DNA of 7,640 bases from CSP1-1 sp035620615. GTDB lineage: Archaea; Thermoproteota; Nitrososphaeria; Nitrososphaerales; Nitrosopumilaceae. Under the pieces are notes generated by a model. The model had not been told where the DNA came from, did not search any database, and worked only from the letters and a program-made list of their open reading frames with translations. A program made the translations under genes and the position numbers. The DNA lies in the NCBI GenBank assembly GCA_035620615.1, contig DASPGM010000025.1, positions 1 through 7,640 of the forward strand, given 5' to 3'. Below are positions 1 to 5,958 of this stretch, piece after piece (within the stretch, counting starts at the first letter, position 1; the number at the start of each line of letters is the position of its first letter).

Positions 1-161
1 TACGTGAGTCAACAAGAAAGATAAAACAATAATTCTTAGATAATCAATTTGCTGTGCGATTTGCAAATTAAATTTTAAAAAAAATGAGAATTGATGAACA
101 TAAATGAAAAAAATGGAGATTAAAAGATTAAAAGGAATTTAAGAGAATATAATTTTTAAAA
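1..161. other. AT-rich intergenic sequence, no supportable gene
   Basis: This stretch is very A-rich and has stops in all frames. Two plus-strand frames stay open from the window edge for only seven codons (stop at 22-24) and nine codons (stop at 28-30). Either could be the tail of a gene lying to the left, but both are too short to identify. No tRNA-like or riboswitch-like structure was recognised. Its right end holds an inverted repeat, listed separately, that overlaps the stop codon of the next gene. Confidence 0.5.
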
Positions 162-167
162 TTATAT
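147..167. repeat. Perfect AT-only inverted repeat (10-bp arms, 1-nt centre) over a stop codon
   Basis: Bases 147-156 (ATATAATTTT) and 158-167 (AAAATTATAT) are exact reverse complements around a single T at 157. The stop codon of the minus-strand HYR-domain gene (162-164) lies inside the right arm. Read on the minus strand it would form an A/U hairpin at the very end of that transcript, so it may help termination or 3'-end stability. In such AT-rich sequence chance cannot be excluded. Confidence 0.5.
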
Positions 168-755
168 CTTAACTAATCCTCTTTCAAGCATCCATTGAAT
201 TCCTATTGAAAATTCATCGTCTGATGCATTTCCGTCAAGCCATTTTTGTGAATTAGTTTTAATCCATATTGGAATTTCCGAATTTGGAAGTTCGTTTGAT
301 TTATTTGAAAAAGGAACAAGAATTATCTTATTTTGCATAAGAAATTCGAGTGTTTTTGTATATTCTGAATCTGAAATTTGATTACTAATCCAGTAACCAG
401 TTGTAAGTTTAAGCCATTTTGGAATTTTTACAATTTCATAGCCAACTGTAACTAAAAATGAAGTTCTTGCCTCATTTCCAGCAGAATCTACTGCATAACA
501 CCTAACGGTAGTTTTTCCAGTTTTGAATAAATGTCCTGTTCCATGGTCACAGTTAACTGGGATTTGCTTGCCTGTATAATCAATAGCACTAATAGAATAA
601 GAAACGGTAGTAGGAGTCTTCGATATTACATAAATGTCATCAGGGGTATTAATTTGCGGTTTTACACTAGTTGCTGCAGAGGCCTCATTTGTTGAAACAA
701 ATTGGATAGTTAATAAAGAAAAAATCGCAAATAGAGCTAGGATTGGCCATTTCAT
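162..755 (-). CDS. Secreted HYR-domain protein with two C-terminal tryptophan-rich repeats
   Basis: Numbering from the ATG at 755 gives 197 aa. Residues 1-28 form a signal peptide (MKWPILALF start, long hydrophobic core, likely cleavage near SAA), so the protein is exported. Residues 34-104 match the HYR (hyalin repeat) pattern, an immunoglobulin-like adhesion fold: a PDD start, a Cys pair about 18 residues apart, TGKTTVRC, and AVDSAGNEA. Residues 111-148 and 161-197 are two copies of a repeat of the form IPxWIK...W...SDxEF...IQWM...I. I recall such repeats at the ends of many thaumarchaeal exported proteins, where their role is unknown. No enzyme motif is visible. The function is probably cell-surface or extracellular binding (inference). 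The start is uncertain: ATG at 776 and GTG at 854 are in frame. I chose 755 because it places the signal peptide at the N-terminus; a weak TATA-like element near 804-810 would fit 776. Confidence 0.8.
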   Translation of the reverse strand: MKWPILALFAIFSLLTIQFVSTNEASAATSVKPQINTPDDIYVISKTPTTVSYSISAIDYTGKQIPVNCDHGTGHLFKTGKTTVRCYAVDSAGNEARTSFLVTVGYEIVKIPKWLKLTTGYWISNQISDSEYTKTLEFLMQNKIILVPFSNKSNELPNSEIPIWIKTNSQKWLDGNASDDEFSIGIQWMLERGLVKI

Positions 756-969
756 GTCTAACCAAATGCCAACCATGTTACCGTGGGCAATAGAGATCAA
801 ATGAAAATAAGGTTTACTACTATATTGATCTAAGGATGTGCGTTTTGAAATCACAGAAAATATGTGAGATTTAGTGAGAATTAAGATACAAAATACTTTT
901 GATTAAAGAAGATGTTTTGTTGAATTTTACATACAAGTATCTAACTATAACTTTCGTTGAGTATCTTTA

Positions 970-1224
970 GTGCCTTTTAAATTTGTAAATTGGTTTTTGG
1001 AACAACAGGATTCACCTGGAGTATTAGGGGAGATTGCAAGAAAATGTATGAAAGACCCTAAATTTCCAACCCAGTCCAAGCATCCAGAAGAGATATTTGA
1101 TTATCTCAGAAATAAAAAATCAACTAAAAAAGAAATTCAGGCAGTCAAAGCAGCTTGGAATAAATATCGAAAGCTAGGTAAGGTCAAATCAATATCACTG
1201 AGTTTTCTTAGGGCCAGGATTTAA
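970..1224 (+). CDS. YozE/SAM-like small helical protein
   Basis: This is an 84-aa protein starting at GTG. An in-frame stop at 958-960 leaves no better upstream start. Residues 4-67 follow the pattern of the YozE_SAM_like family, a small four-helix fold resembling SAM domains: an aromatic FxxWFLxQ start, an SP..LGEIARKC helix, DPKFP, a HPEEIFDYL helix, and a closing AVKAAWNKYRK helix. The hallmark 'D..FP...' segment and the AW..Y helix are both present. The family is known mainly from Firmicutes and its molecular role is not established; SAM-like folds often mediate protein or nucleic-acid contacts. The basic C-terminal tail (KLGKVKS...RARI) would suit nucleic-acid binding (inference). It lies 45 bp upstream of the ATPase gene on the same strand, but a TATA-like box before that gene argues for separate transcription. 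The base composition is like that of its neighbours, with no sign of recent transfer. Confidence 0.72.
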   Translation: MPFKFVNWFLEQQDSPGVLGEIARKCMKDPKFPTQSKHPEEIFDYLRNKKSTKKEIQAVKAAWNKYRKLGKVKSISLSFLRARI

Positions 1225-1239
1225 AAAAATTCTTTTAGG

Positions 1240-1247
1240 TTTTAATA
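1240..1247 (+). promoter_or_regulatory. Candidate TATA box for the ATPase/VWA operon
   Basis: TTTTAATA is centred about 26 nt before the TTG start at 1270. That is the spacing expected if transcription starts at or next to the start codon (leaderless mRNA), and no Shine-Dalgarno sequence precedes the gene. The box helps support TTG 1270 as the start. Confidence 0.45.
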
Positions 1248-1269
1248 CTGTAAAATACAAACAAATCTA

Positions 1270-2067
1270 TTGTTACAAGATTCTAAATATTTAGATTGGA
1301 ATAATTCATTTGAAAAAATTGAGAAAGCCCTTGAGGCAGATTTGTTTGTGTTAATTATTGGTCCAAAGGGAACAGGAAAAACTACATTGGTTAGGGAATT
1401 TGCAAAAAGAAAATCTGTCAACCTAGATTCAATTAACTTTAGTCTTAGAACTCGTGAAAGTCATCTAGTTGGGACAAAAACATTAGAAAATGGAACTGTT
1501 GGTTTTATCGAAGGTTTGTTAGTAAAATCAATGAAAGAAGGAAATATGCTGTATTTAGATGAAATAAATGCTGCAGAAGCTGATGTATTATTACGTTTAG
1601 ATGAGGCACTTGATGATAGACGTCAGATTGTTCTCAAAGAATCAACAGGAGAAACAATTCAAGCCAAAAAAGGATGGTTTGTAATAGCTACAATTAATCC
1701 ATTGTCTCATGTTGGAACTAAAGAGCTTCCACCTCAATTATTATCTAGATTTCCAGTTAGAATTAGGTTAGAGTATCCTCCTGAAGATATTGAACTAGAT
1801 ATTATAAAACGCCATAGTTCAGGTTCACATGATAATGAATTACAACAAGGAATAAAACTTGCAAATACATTACGACAGGCAGCCGCTGTTGAAGAGTTGT
1901 ATTATTCTCCAAGTCTTAGAGAAACTATTGCATATGCAAAATTATTGGATCTCAAAGTTCCTGCAAAAGAAGCTGCAGACATTGTCTTTGGAAATGTATA
2001 TGCACAATGGGGATCTGTTGAATTTCAAAAAGTCAGTGACATTATAACTTCAATGTTTGGGAACTAA
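1270..2067 (+). CDS. MoxR/NorQ/CobS-type AAA+ ATPase
   Basis: This is a 265-aa single-domain AAA+ ATPase. Visible motifs in order: Walker A GPKGTGKT at 31-38; Walker B MLYLDEIN at 93-100; sensor 1 IATINP at 139-144 (Asn143); a probable arginine finger in LLSRFP at 157-162; and a sensor-2-like SPSLRE with Arg217. The length and the LDE...LDDRR segment fit the MoxR branch that includes CbbQ, NorQ and CobS. These form hexameric rings that pair with a VWA protein to remodel or metallate a client enzyme in the cytoplasm. Its stop overlaps the ATG of exactly such a VWA gene by 1 bp, so the two are very probably translated together. The start is TTG; the next Met lies beyond Walker A, so no later Met could serve. 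The specific client cannot be read from the sequence. CobS of an aerobic cobaltochelatase is the main alternative to a NorQ/CbbQ-like activator. Confidence 0.88.
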   Translation: MLQDSKYLDWNNSFEKIEKALEADLFVLIIGPKGTGKTTLVREFAKRKSVNLDSINFSLRTRESHLVGTKTLENGTVGFIEGLLVKSMKEGNMLYLDEINAAEADVLLRLDEALDDRRQIVLKESTGETIQAKKGWFVIATINPLSHVGTKELPPQLLSRFPVRIRLEYPPEDIELDIIKRHSSGSHDNELQQGIKLANTLRQAAAVEELYYSPSLRETIAYAKLLDLKVPAKEAADIVFGNVYAQWGSVEFQKVSDIITSMFGN

Positions 2068-3632
2068 TGCAATCACTTGCTTTAAGATACGATACATTAA
2101 TTGAAATTTCAACATTTTTGGTAAGACGATGGTCAGAAGATGATAAAATCACAGTGGAACTATCCCCAAGAAAAGAAATTTCAACAAGACTAGTTGACAA
2201 AAGAGTAATTCTCATTCCAATTGAAGTATATCATGGAGATGACTTTGCAAAGTATAGACAGTTTAGAACATCAGTATGGTATGAGGCAATGAGAATCAAG
2301 TTTTGCAAAAAAATTCTATCAAATGATCATGCTTTTGGATTTATTCTAAATACACTTGAGACTCGGCGAATTGAGATGTTAGGAAGAAAGATTTGGCATG
2401 GAATGGATGAAGAAATGATATTTTCCTATACTTATCAATGGTTGTATAGACCAATACTAAGCTCAATTTATGGCAAAGCTCGACTTGTAGAGGCATTTTA
2501 TCAATATTTTATCATGGGAGATATCAAAGGAGAAATTCAACCAAATCAATTTGAAAAGATTGTTAATGCATCAAGATTTGCAAATAAAGTTGTTATCGAA
2601 GCATTAACAAAAAACTATTCCACCGAATGGATAGAGAAAAAAATTCCTGAAATTCTTAAAATTTTAGATATTGATTCTCTTATTACTATTCCTCTAGTAG
2701 TTCCAGTAAAAGGACCAGGGATTATGACAACATCTCAAGATTTAGTTAAAGCATTACAGAAAACAGCAAAAAATCGTGAATCTGACTTTGGAAAAATTGA
2801 AGCTAAGAATGTATTAGAAGGAAAATCCATTCAAGAGGAGTTTAGGATTTTAGTTGAAGAAAATAAGAAAAGCGAAAAAAAAGGTTTAGCTGTTGAGAAC
2901 ATTGGAATCAGTATTCCGACTATAACAAATGTTGATGAAACAAAAATTTATGATCAGGATTTAATTTCTAGACTAAAAGCAAGGGTCAAAGAATGGCGAA
3001 CTGGATGGCGTGAACAACATGTCAAAAATGGAGAGGAATTTGATGAAGAGACATACATGGAAGGTCACGAACCATTTTTTACTGATTTCAAACAAGTGAT
3101 AAAATCTAGAGTTTTAATTTTGCTTGATCATTCTAGCAGTGTATCAGACATTCAACATGAATACAAAAAGGCTGCCTGTGCGTTATGTGAAGTCTTATGG
3201 TTTTTGAAGGTAAAATTTGCATTGTATGCTTTCAATACAGTAGAAAAACAAGTAATGTGTTGGGCAATCAAGCCAGATGATTTAAAATGGAACAATGTTG
3301 CTGCGAAAAGATTAGCACATATTCAGGCCAATGGTGGAACGCCGATTGCTGAAGTTTATGATAAATTATTCCCTATCGTGAATACAAAAAAACCTGATAT
3401 ATTTTTGACATTAAGTGATGGTGAACCATCGGATCCTGATGCAGTACGATCGATGGTAAAGACATTCAAGAGTTTAGGAATAAAGATGGTTGCAATTGGT
3501 CTTGGTCCAGATACAACTAGAGCTACAATAATTGCAAATAACTTAAAAATACTAGGCTATGAAAGAACTTTGGCTGTTTCTAGATTAAATGATATTCCAA
3601 ATAAAGTCCTCAGTATTTTAGGAAGAGATTAG
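2067..3632 (+). CDS. NorD/CbbO/CobT-like VWA-domain protein
   Basis: This is a 521-aa partner of the preceding ATPase; its ATG overlaps the ATPase stop (TAATG). The C-terminal von Willebrand A domain (about 345-521) has a complete metal-ion-dependent adhesion site: DHSSS at 354-358 (Asp354, Ser356, Ser358), GGTP at 423-426 (Thr425), and LSDGE with Asp451. A functional Mg2+ site for gripping an acidic ligand is therefore expected. The N-terminal half is helical and contains LNTLETRRIEML at 94-105, resembling the ExxRIE helix of NorD and CobT proteins. Residues 225-330 are lysine/glutamate rich and look like a flexible linker. In known pairs the VWA protein links the ATPase ring to the client enzyme, and in CobT or chelatase D subunits it assists metal insertion. 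There is no signal peptide or membrane segment, so it is cytoplasmic. The exact subfamily is uncertain. Confidence 0.85.
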   Translation: MQSLALRYDTLIEISTFLVRRWSEDDKITVELSPRKEISTRLVDKRVILIPIEVYHGDDFAKYRQFRTSVWYEAMRIKFCKKILSNDHAFGFILNTLETRRIEMLGRKIWHGMDEEMIFSYTYQWLYRPILSSIYGKARLVEAFYQYFIMGDIKGEIQPNQFEKIVNASRFANKVVIEALTKNYSTEWIEKKIPEILKILDIDSLITIPLVVPVKGPGIMTTSQDLVKALQKTAKNRESDFGKIEAKNVLEGKSIQEEFRILVEENKKSEKKGLAVENIGISIPTITNVDETKIYDQDLISRLKARVKEWRTGWREQHVKNGEEFDEETYMEGHEPFFTDFKQVIKSRVLILLDHSSSVSDIQHEYKKAACALCEVLWFLKVKFALYAFNTVEKQVMCWAIKPDDLKWNNVAAKRLAHIQANGGTPIAEVYDKLFPIVNTKKPDIFLTLSDGEPSDPDAVRSMVKTFKSLGIKMVAIGLGPDTTRATIIANNLKILGYERTLAVSRLNDIPNKVLSILGRD

Positions 3633-3645
3633 TTTTTGCAAAAAC
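3632..3645. repeat. 14-bp perfect palindrome at the end of the VWA gene
   Basis: GTTTTTGCAAAAAC is its own reverse complement and begins with the last base of the VWA stop codon. Its T5 run could contribute to archaeal U-tract termination, or it may be a chance feature. Confidence 0.4.
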
Positions 3646-3674
3646 AATTCTCTAAATAAAATGTATTAACAATG

Positions 3675-3688
3675 TTTAAAAAAATAAA
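3675..3688 (+). promoter_or_regulatory. Candidate TATA box for the GIY-YIG-like gene
   Basis: A TTTAAAAAAATAAA stretch lies about 16-30 nt upstream of the ATG at 3704, in the range expected for a leaderless or short-leader archaeal mRNA. The exact box is unclear in this A-rich run. Confidence 0.3.
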
Positions 3689-3703
3689 GTTACGAGTATA
3701 GTT

Positions 3704-4009
3704 ATGAGTAGTTCAGAAGAAGGGGCATCGTGGTCAGAATGGTTAGATTTTGATAAATCAAATGTAATCAATATCCCAGAATGTGCGGGAGTTTTTGGGA
3801 TGCATGCAGCAATGAAAATTCTATTTATTGGGAGTTCCCAAAACCTCCGAAATTCTTTACTTGAATCTTTATCCACTCCATGTATAGACAAAGCCAAGCG
3901 CTTTCGGTATATGATAACAGAGTCACCCGATGTAGTAAAAGCTCAGATCCTAAAGGAGTATATTGAAAAACATGACGGTAAGTTGCCACTATGTATGGAA
4001 AAGATATGA
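3704..4009 (+). CDS. Degenerate GIY-YIG-fold protein, probably not a nuclease
   Basis: This is a 101-aa protein. The spacing of motifs matches a GIY-YIG domain: IPECAGVF at 24-31 (GVF in place of GIY), KILFIGSSQNLRNSL at 38-52 (FIG in place of YIG, then NLR with Arg49 at the usual catalytic arginine position), an FRYM strand at 67-70, and a closing helix VVKAQILKEYIEKHDGKLPLC at 77-97 that corresponds to the family's EALLLE..LI..Y.P..N segment. In my alignment Lys84 takes the place of the metal-binding glutamate (Glu85 is next to it) and Cys97 the place of the usual terminal Asn. That suggests loss of nuclease activity and perhaps a binding or structural role (inference). There is no signal peptide. 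It stands alone between the VWA gene and the rhodanese operon, with AT-rich gaps on both sides, so co-transcription with either is uncertain. Confidence 0.65.
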   Translation: MSSSEEGASWSEWLDFDKSNVINIPECAGVFGMHAAMKILFIGSSQNLRNSLLESLSTPCIDKAKRFRYMITESPDVVKAQILKEYIEKHDGKLPLCMEKI

Positions 4010-4026
4010 TGAAAGTTGAATATTTC

Positions 4027-4044
4027 TCTAGTTTACTGACTAGA
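4027..4044. repeat. Inverted repeat TCTAGT-N6-ACTAGA upstream of the rhodanese operon promoter
   Basis: The six-base arms at 4027-4032 and 4039-4044 are exact reverse complements, and 4024-4025 also pairs with 4046-4047 after one mismatch. The repeat lies just upstream of the candidate TATA box at 4051-4058 and 17 nt after the stop of the preceding gene. It could be an operator for a dimeric regulator of the sulfur operon or a 3' hairpin of the upstream transcript. Confidence 0.4.
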
Positions 4045-4050
4045 AAATTC

Positions 4051-4058
4051 TAAATAAG
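4051..4058 (+). promoter_or_regulatory. Candidate TATA box for the rhodanese-MBL/ASCH operon
   Basis: TAAATAAG is centred about 25 nt before the ATG at 4079, fitting leaderless transcription. The AAGGAAATG context has a GGA too close to the ATG to act as a normal Shine-Dalgarno sequence. Confidence 0.45.
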
Positions 4059-4078
4059 TATTAAAATACAAAAAGGAA

Positions 4079-5485
4079 ATGTCAAACTTAGCAATTTCAG
4101 CAGAAGAATTAGAATCAAGCTTACAAAAAAAGGAAGGAGTTCTGATTTTAGATCTTAGATCAAAAGAAAAATTCATGGAAGGTCATATTCCCACATCAGC
4201 CAATGTAGCTACAGATTCGCCCCAACAAAAACAATCCATGCTTTCAAAAGTGCCAGCGGCATTTAAAATAATTCTAGTCGATGATGGTTCAGGTGAAGCA
4301 GAACAATATGCTGGGGCAATGTCTAGGTTTGGATACAGAGTACATTTTCTCAAAGGAGGAATATCAGAATGGAAATCAGGACTTCAAAAAAGCTCCCAAG
4401 CACCTGCAATCACTGGGGATACTCTATATTCTAAAATAAACAATGATGACAAAGATATTTTCTTATTAGATGTAAGAGAGCCGATGGAGTTCTCTGAACA
4501 TAAAATTCCTGGGGCAGTAAATATTCCACTAGGAGAGATATTCATGCCCGAGATACAAAATAAAATTCCTAAAGACAAAAAGATTGTTACTATCTGCTCA
4601 CATGGAAATCGTTCCATGGTTGCAGCTTTTGCACTTGCCCAAAAAGGAATTGAATCTTCATCGTTAACAGGAGGCATGGCACAATGGAATCAAGTACTTT
4701 ATGATACCATAGCAAAAAAAGATGATAATGTTACAATAATCCAAGTAGAAAAGGTAGGAAAAGGCTGTATTTCCCACATAATTGGTTGTGATGGAGAAGC
4801 AGCTGTTATTGATCCAACACACCCAGCCTCAAAATATGTAGAATTTGCAAACAAACATGATCTAAAAATTACTAAGGTACTTGATACACATCAGCATGCA
4901 GACCATGTCTCCGCAACAAGAGAGCTTGCATCTCAAACTGGTGCAACATTGTACTATTCAGCAAGAGAAGAATATAAGATTCAAGCTGAAAAACTAGATG
5001 ATGGAAATGAGCTTAAGATTGGTTCAAAGAAGCTAAATGTAATTCATACACCTGGCCACACAGCTGGTTCAATGACTTTTATCTTTGATAACAAATATGT
5101 TTTTTCTGGAGATATTTTATTTGTAGAAGGGATTGGCAGACCTGATCTGAGGGATCAAGCAGAACAATTTGCCCAAGAGCTTTACGATACATTACACAAT
5201 AAGCTTCTCGCTTTACCAACGGATTCAAAGATTTTTCCAACACATCATGGAGAAGGAGTAAAACCAACTGAGAATGGAATTTATTATACAACTGTAGAGA
5301 TGGCAAAAAAACTCCAATTGCTTGACCTCTCAAAAGATGAATTTGTAAAAAAAGTAGTATCGATTACTACTCCTAGACCAATGAACTATGCAATGATCAT
5401 TAAAGTAAACAAGGGAATTATTCCACCAAATCCAATGATGATTCCTGATTTGGAAATGGGTCCAAATAGATGCAGTGTCCAATGA
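4079..5485 (+). CDS. Rhodanese-rhodanese-metallo-beta-lactamase fusion, probable persulfide/sulfur-transfer enzyme
   Basis: This 468-aa cytoplasmic protein has three domains. Rhodanese 1 (about 5-103) keeps the fold motifs (LDLRSKEKFMEGHIP, GGISEW) but has VDDG at 67-70 where the catalytic Cys loop should be, so it is probably inactive. Rhodanese 2 (about 110-208) has LDVREPMEF, HKIPGAVNIP and an intact active loop CSHGNRS with Cys173, followed by GGMAQW. The MBL domain (about 217-468) has HQHADH at 271-276, TPGHT with His327, SGD with Asp345 and a THH loop with His389. This is the pattern of ETHE1/persulfide dioxygenases, which use His, His and Asp to bind iron and oxidise glutathione or other low-molecular-weight persulfide to sulfite. 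Cys173 could hand persulfide sulfur to the MBL site (inference). Known bacterial fusions such as CstB place MBL first, so this order is reversed. Polysulfide or thioester hydrolysis (glyoxalase II-like) is an alternative. It is the first gene of an operon with the ASCH gene. Confidence 0.88.
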   Translation: MSNLAISAEELESSLQKKEGVLILDLRSKEKFMEGHIPTSANVATDSPQQKQSMLSKVPAAFKIILVDDGSGEAEQYAGAMSRFGYRVHFLKGGISEWKSGLQKSSQAPAITGDTLYSKINNDDKDIFLLDVREPMEFSEHKIPGAVNIPLGEIFMPEIQNKIPKDKKIVTICSHGNRSMVAAFALAQKGIESSSLTGGMAQWNQVLYDTIAKKDDNVTIIQVEKVGKGCISHIIGCDGEAAVIDPTHPASKYVEFANKHDLKITKVLDTHQHADHVSATRELASQTGATLYYSAREEYKIQAEKLDDGNELKIGSKKLNVIHTPGHTAGSMTFIFDNKYVFSGDILFVEGIGRPDLRDQAEQFAQELYDTLHNKLLALPTDSKIFPTHHGEGVKPTENGIYYTTVEMAKKLQLLDLSKDEFVKKVVSITTPRPMNYAMIIKVNKGIIPPNPMMIPDLEMGPNRCSVQ

Positions 5486-5940
5486 AATGCCTTTCTATAT
5501 CACAACCATTTGCAAATCTAATAATTCAAGGCAAAAAAACAATTGAATTAAGGCGTTGGAATACAAATTTTAGAGGAGAATTTCTAATCCATTCCCCCCG
5601 AAAGATAAGAAACGATGATTGTAAAAGGCTAAAAATTAACAAAAAACAACTAATCACAGGAGCAATAATTGGAAAAGCAGAGTTATACGCTATAAAAAAA
5701 TACAAAACTATATCAGATTTAAAAAAAGATTCAAAAAAACATCTAGCATCAAAAAATTTTCAAAATAACAAGTATGGATTCTGCCTAAAAAATATTAAAG
5801 CTTTTAAAATTCCAATTCCTGCAAAGGGTAGATTAGGGTTTTTTGAGATTAAATTAAAACCAGTAAAAATTAAAAAATCTCAAATCATTACTGATCTTAT
5901 TGATGAAGAGTATAGATATCAGTGGATTGGTCATCATTAA
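5482..5940 (+). CDS. ASCH-domain (PUA-like) protein
   Basis: Taken from the ATG at 5482 the protein has 152 aa. This ATG overlaps the upstream TGA as ATGA, typical of coupled translation; an in-frame ATG at 5470 would add four residues and a larger overlap. The N-terminus carries the ASCH signature: CLSISQPFANLII followed by GKKTIELRRW at 17-26, FRGEFLIHSPRK, and later a KGRLGFFEI strand. ASCH domains are beta-barrels related to PUA. Members bind RNA or act on modified nucleosides, for example the E. coli N4-acetylcytidine amidohydrolase YqfB. The conserved K-T-E-R cluster lines the family's central cleft. The protein is very lysine-rich, which would suit nucleic-acid binding (inference). Co-translation with a rhodanese/MBL sulfur enzyme hints at thiolated-nucleoside or sulfur-linked RNA work, but nothing in the sequence proves it. 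The substrate is unknown. Confidence 0.82.
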   Translation: MKCLSISQPFANLIIQGKKTIELRRWNTNFRGEFLIHSPRKIRNDDCKRLKINKKQLITGAIIGKAELYAIKKYKTISDLKKDSKKHLASKNFQNNKYGFCLKNIKAFKIPIPAKGRLGFFEIKLKPVKIKKSQIITDLIDEEYRYQWIGHH

Positions 5941-5942
5941 TT

Positions 5943-5950
5943 AAAAAAAA
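5943..5950 (-). terminator. T8 tract downstream of the minus-strand secreted-protein gene
   Basis: Eight A residues on the plus strand read as T8 on the minus strand, 8 nt beyond the stop codon of the gene at 5959-6603. Archaeal RNA polymerase terminates at such U-tracts without needing a hairpin. The convergent ASCH gene ends only 18 bp away, and its own termination signal is not obvious in this gap. Confidence 0.5.
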
Positions 5951-5958
5951 TAGAATGG

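Noticed and set aside
1..30. Short open plus-strand tails at the left edge that could be the end of another gene
   Set aside because: Only seven and nine codons are visible, with no recognisable pattern, so no gene can be supported.
1859..2047. 62-codon plus-strand frame inside the AAA+ ATPase gene
   Set aside because: It lies fully within the ATPase coding region in another frame and shows no family features.
4006..4039. Possible C/D box sRNA: exact box C ATGATGA at 4006-4012 and CTGA box D at 4036-4039
   Set aside because: The span is only 34 nt, with no internal D' or C' boxes and no terminal stem. The box C overlaps the stop codon of the upstream gene, so it is best explained by chance.
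4384..4677. Minus-strand reading frame inside the rhodanese-MBL gene
   Set aside because: The plus-strand frame carries the full rhodanese active-site motifs across this stretch, so the minus-strand frame is a shadow.
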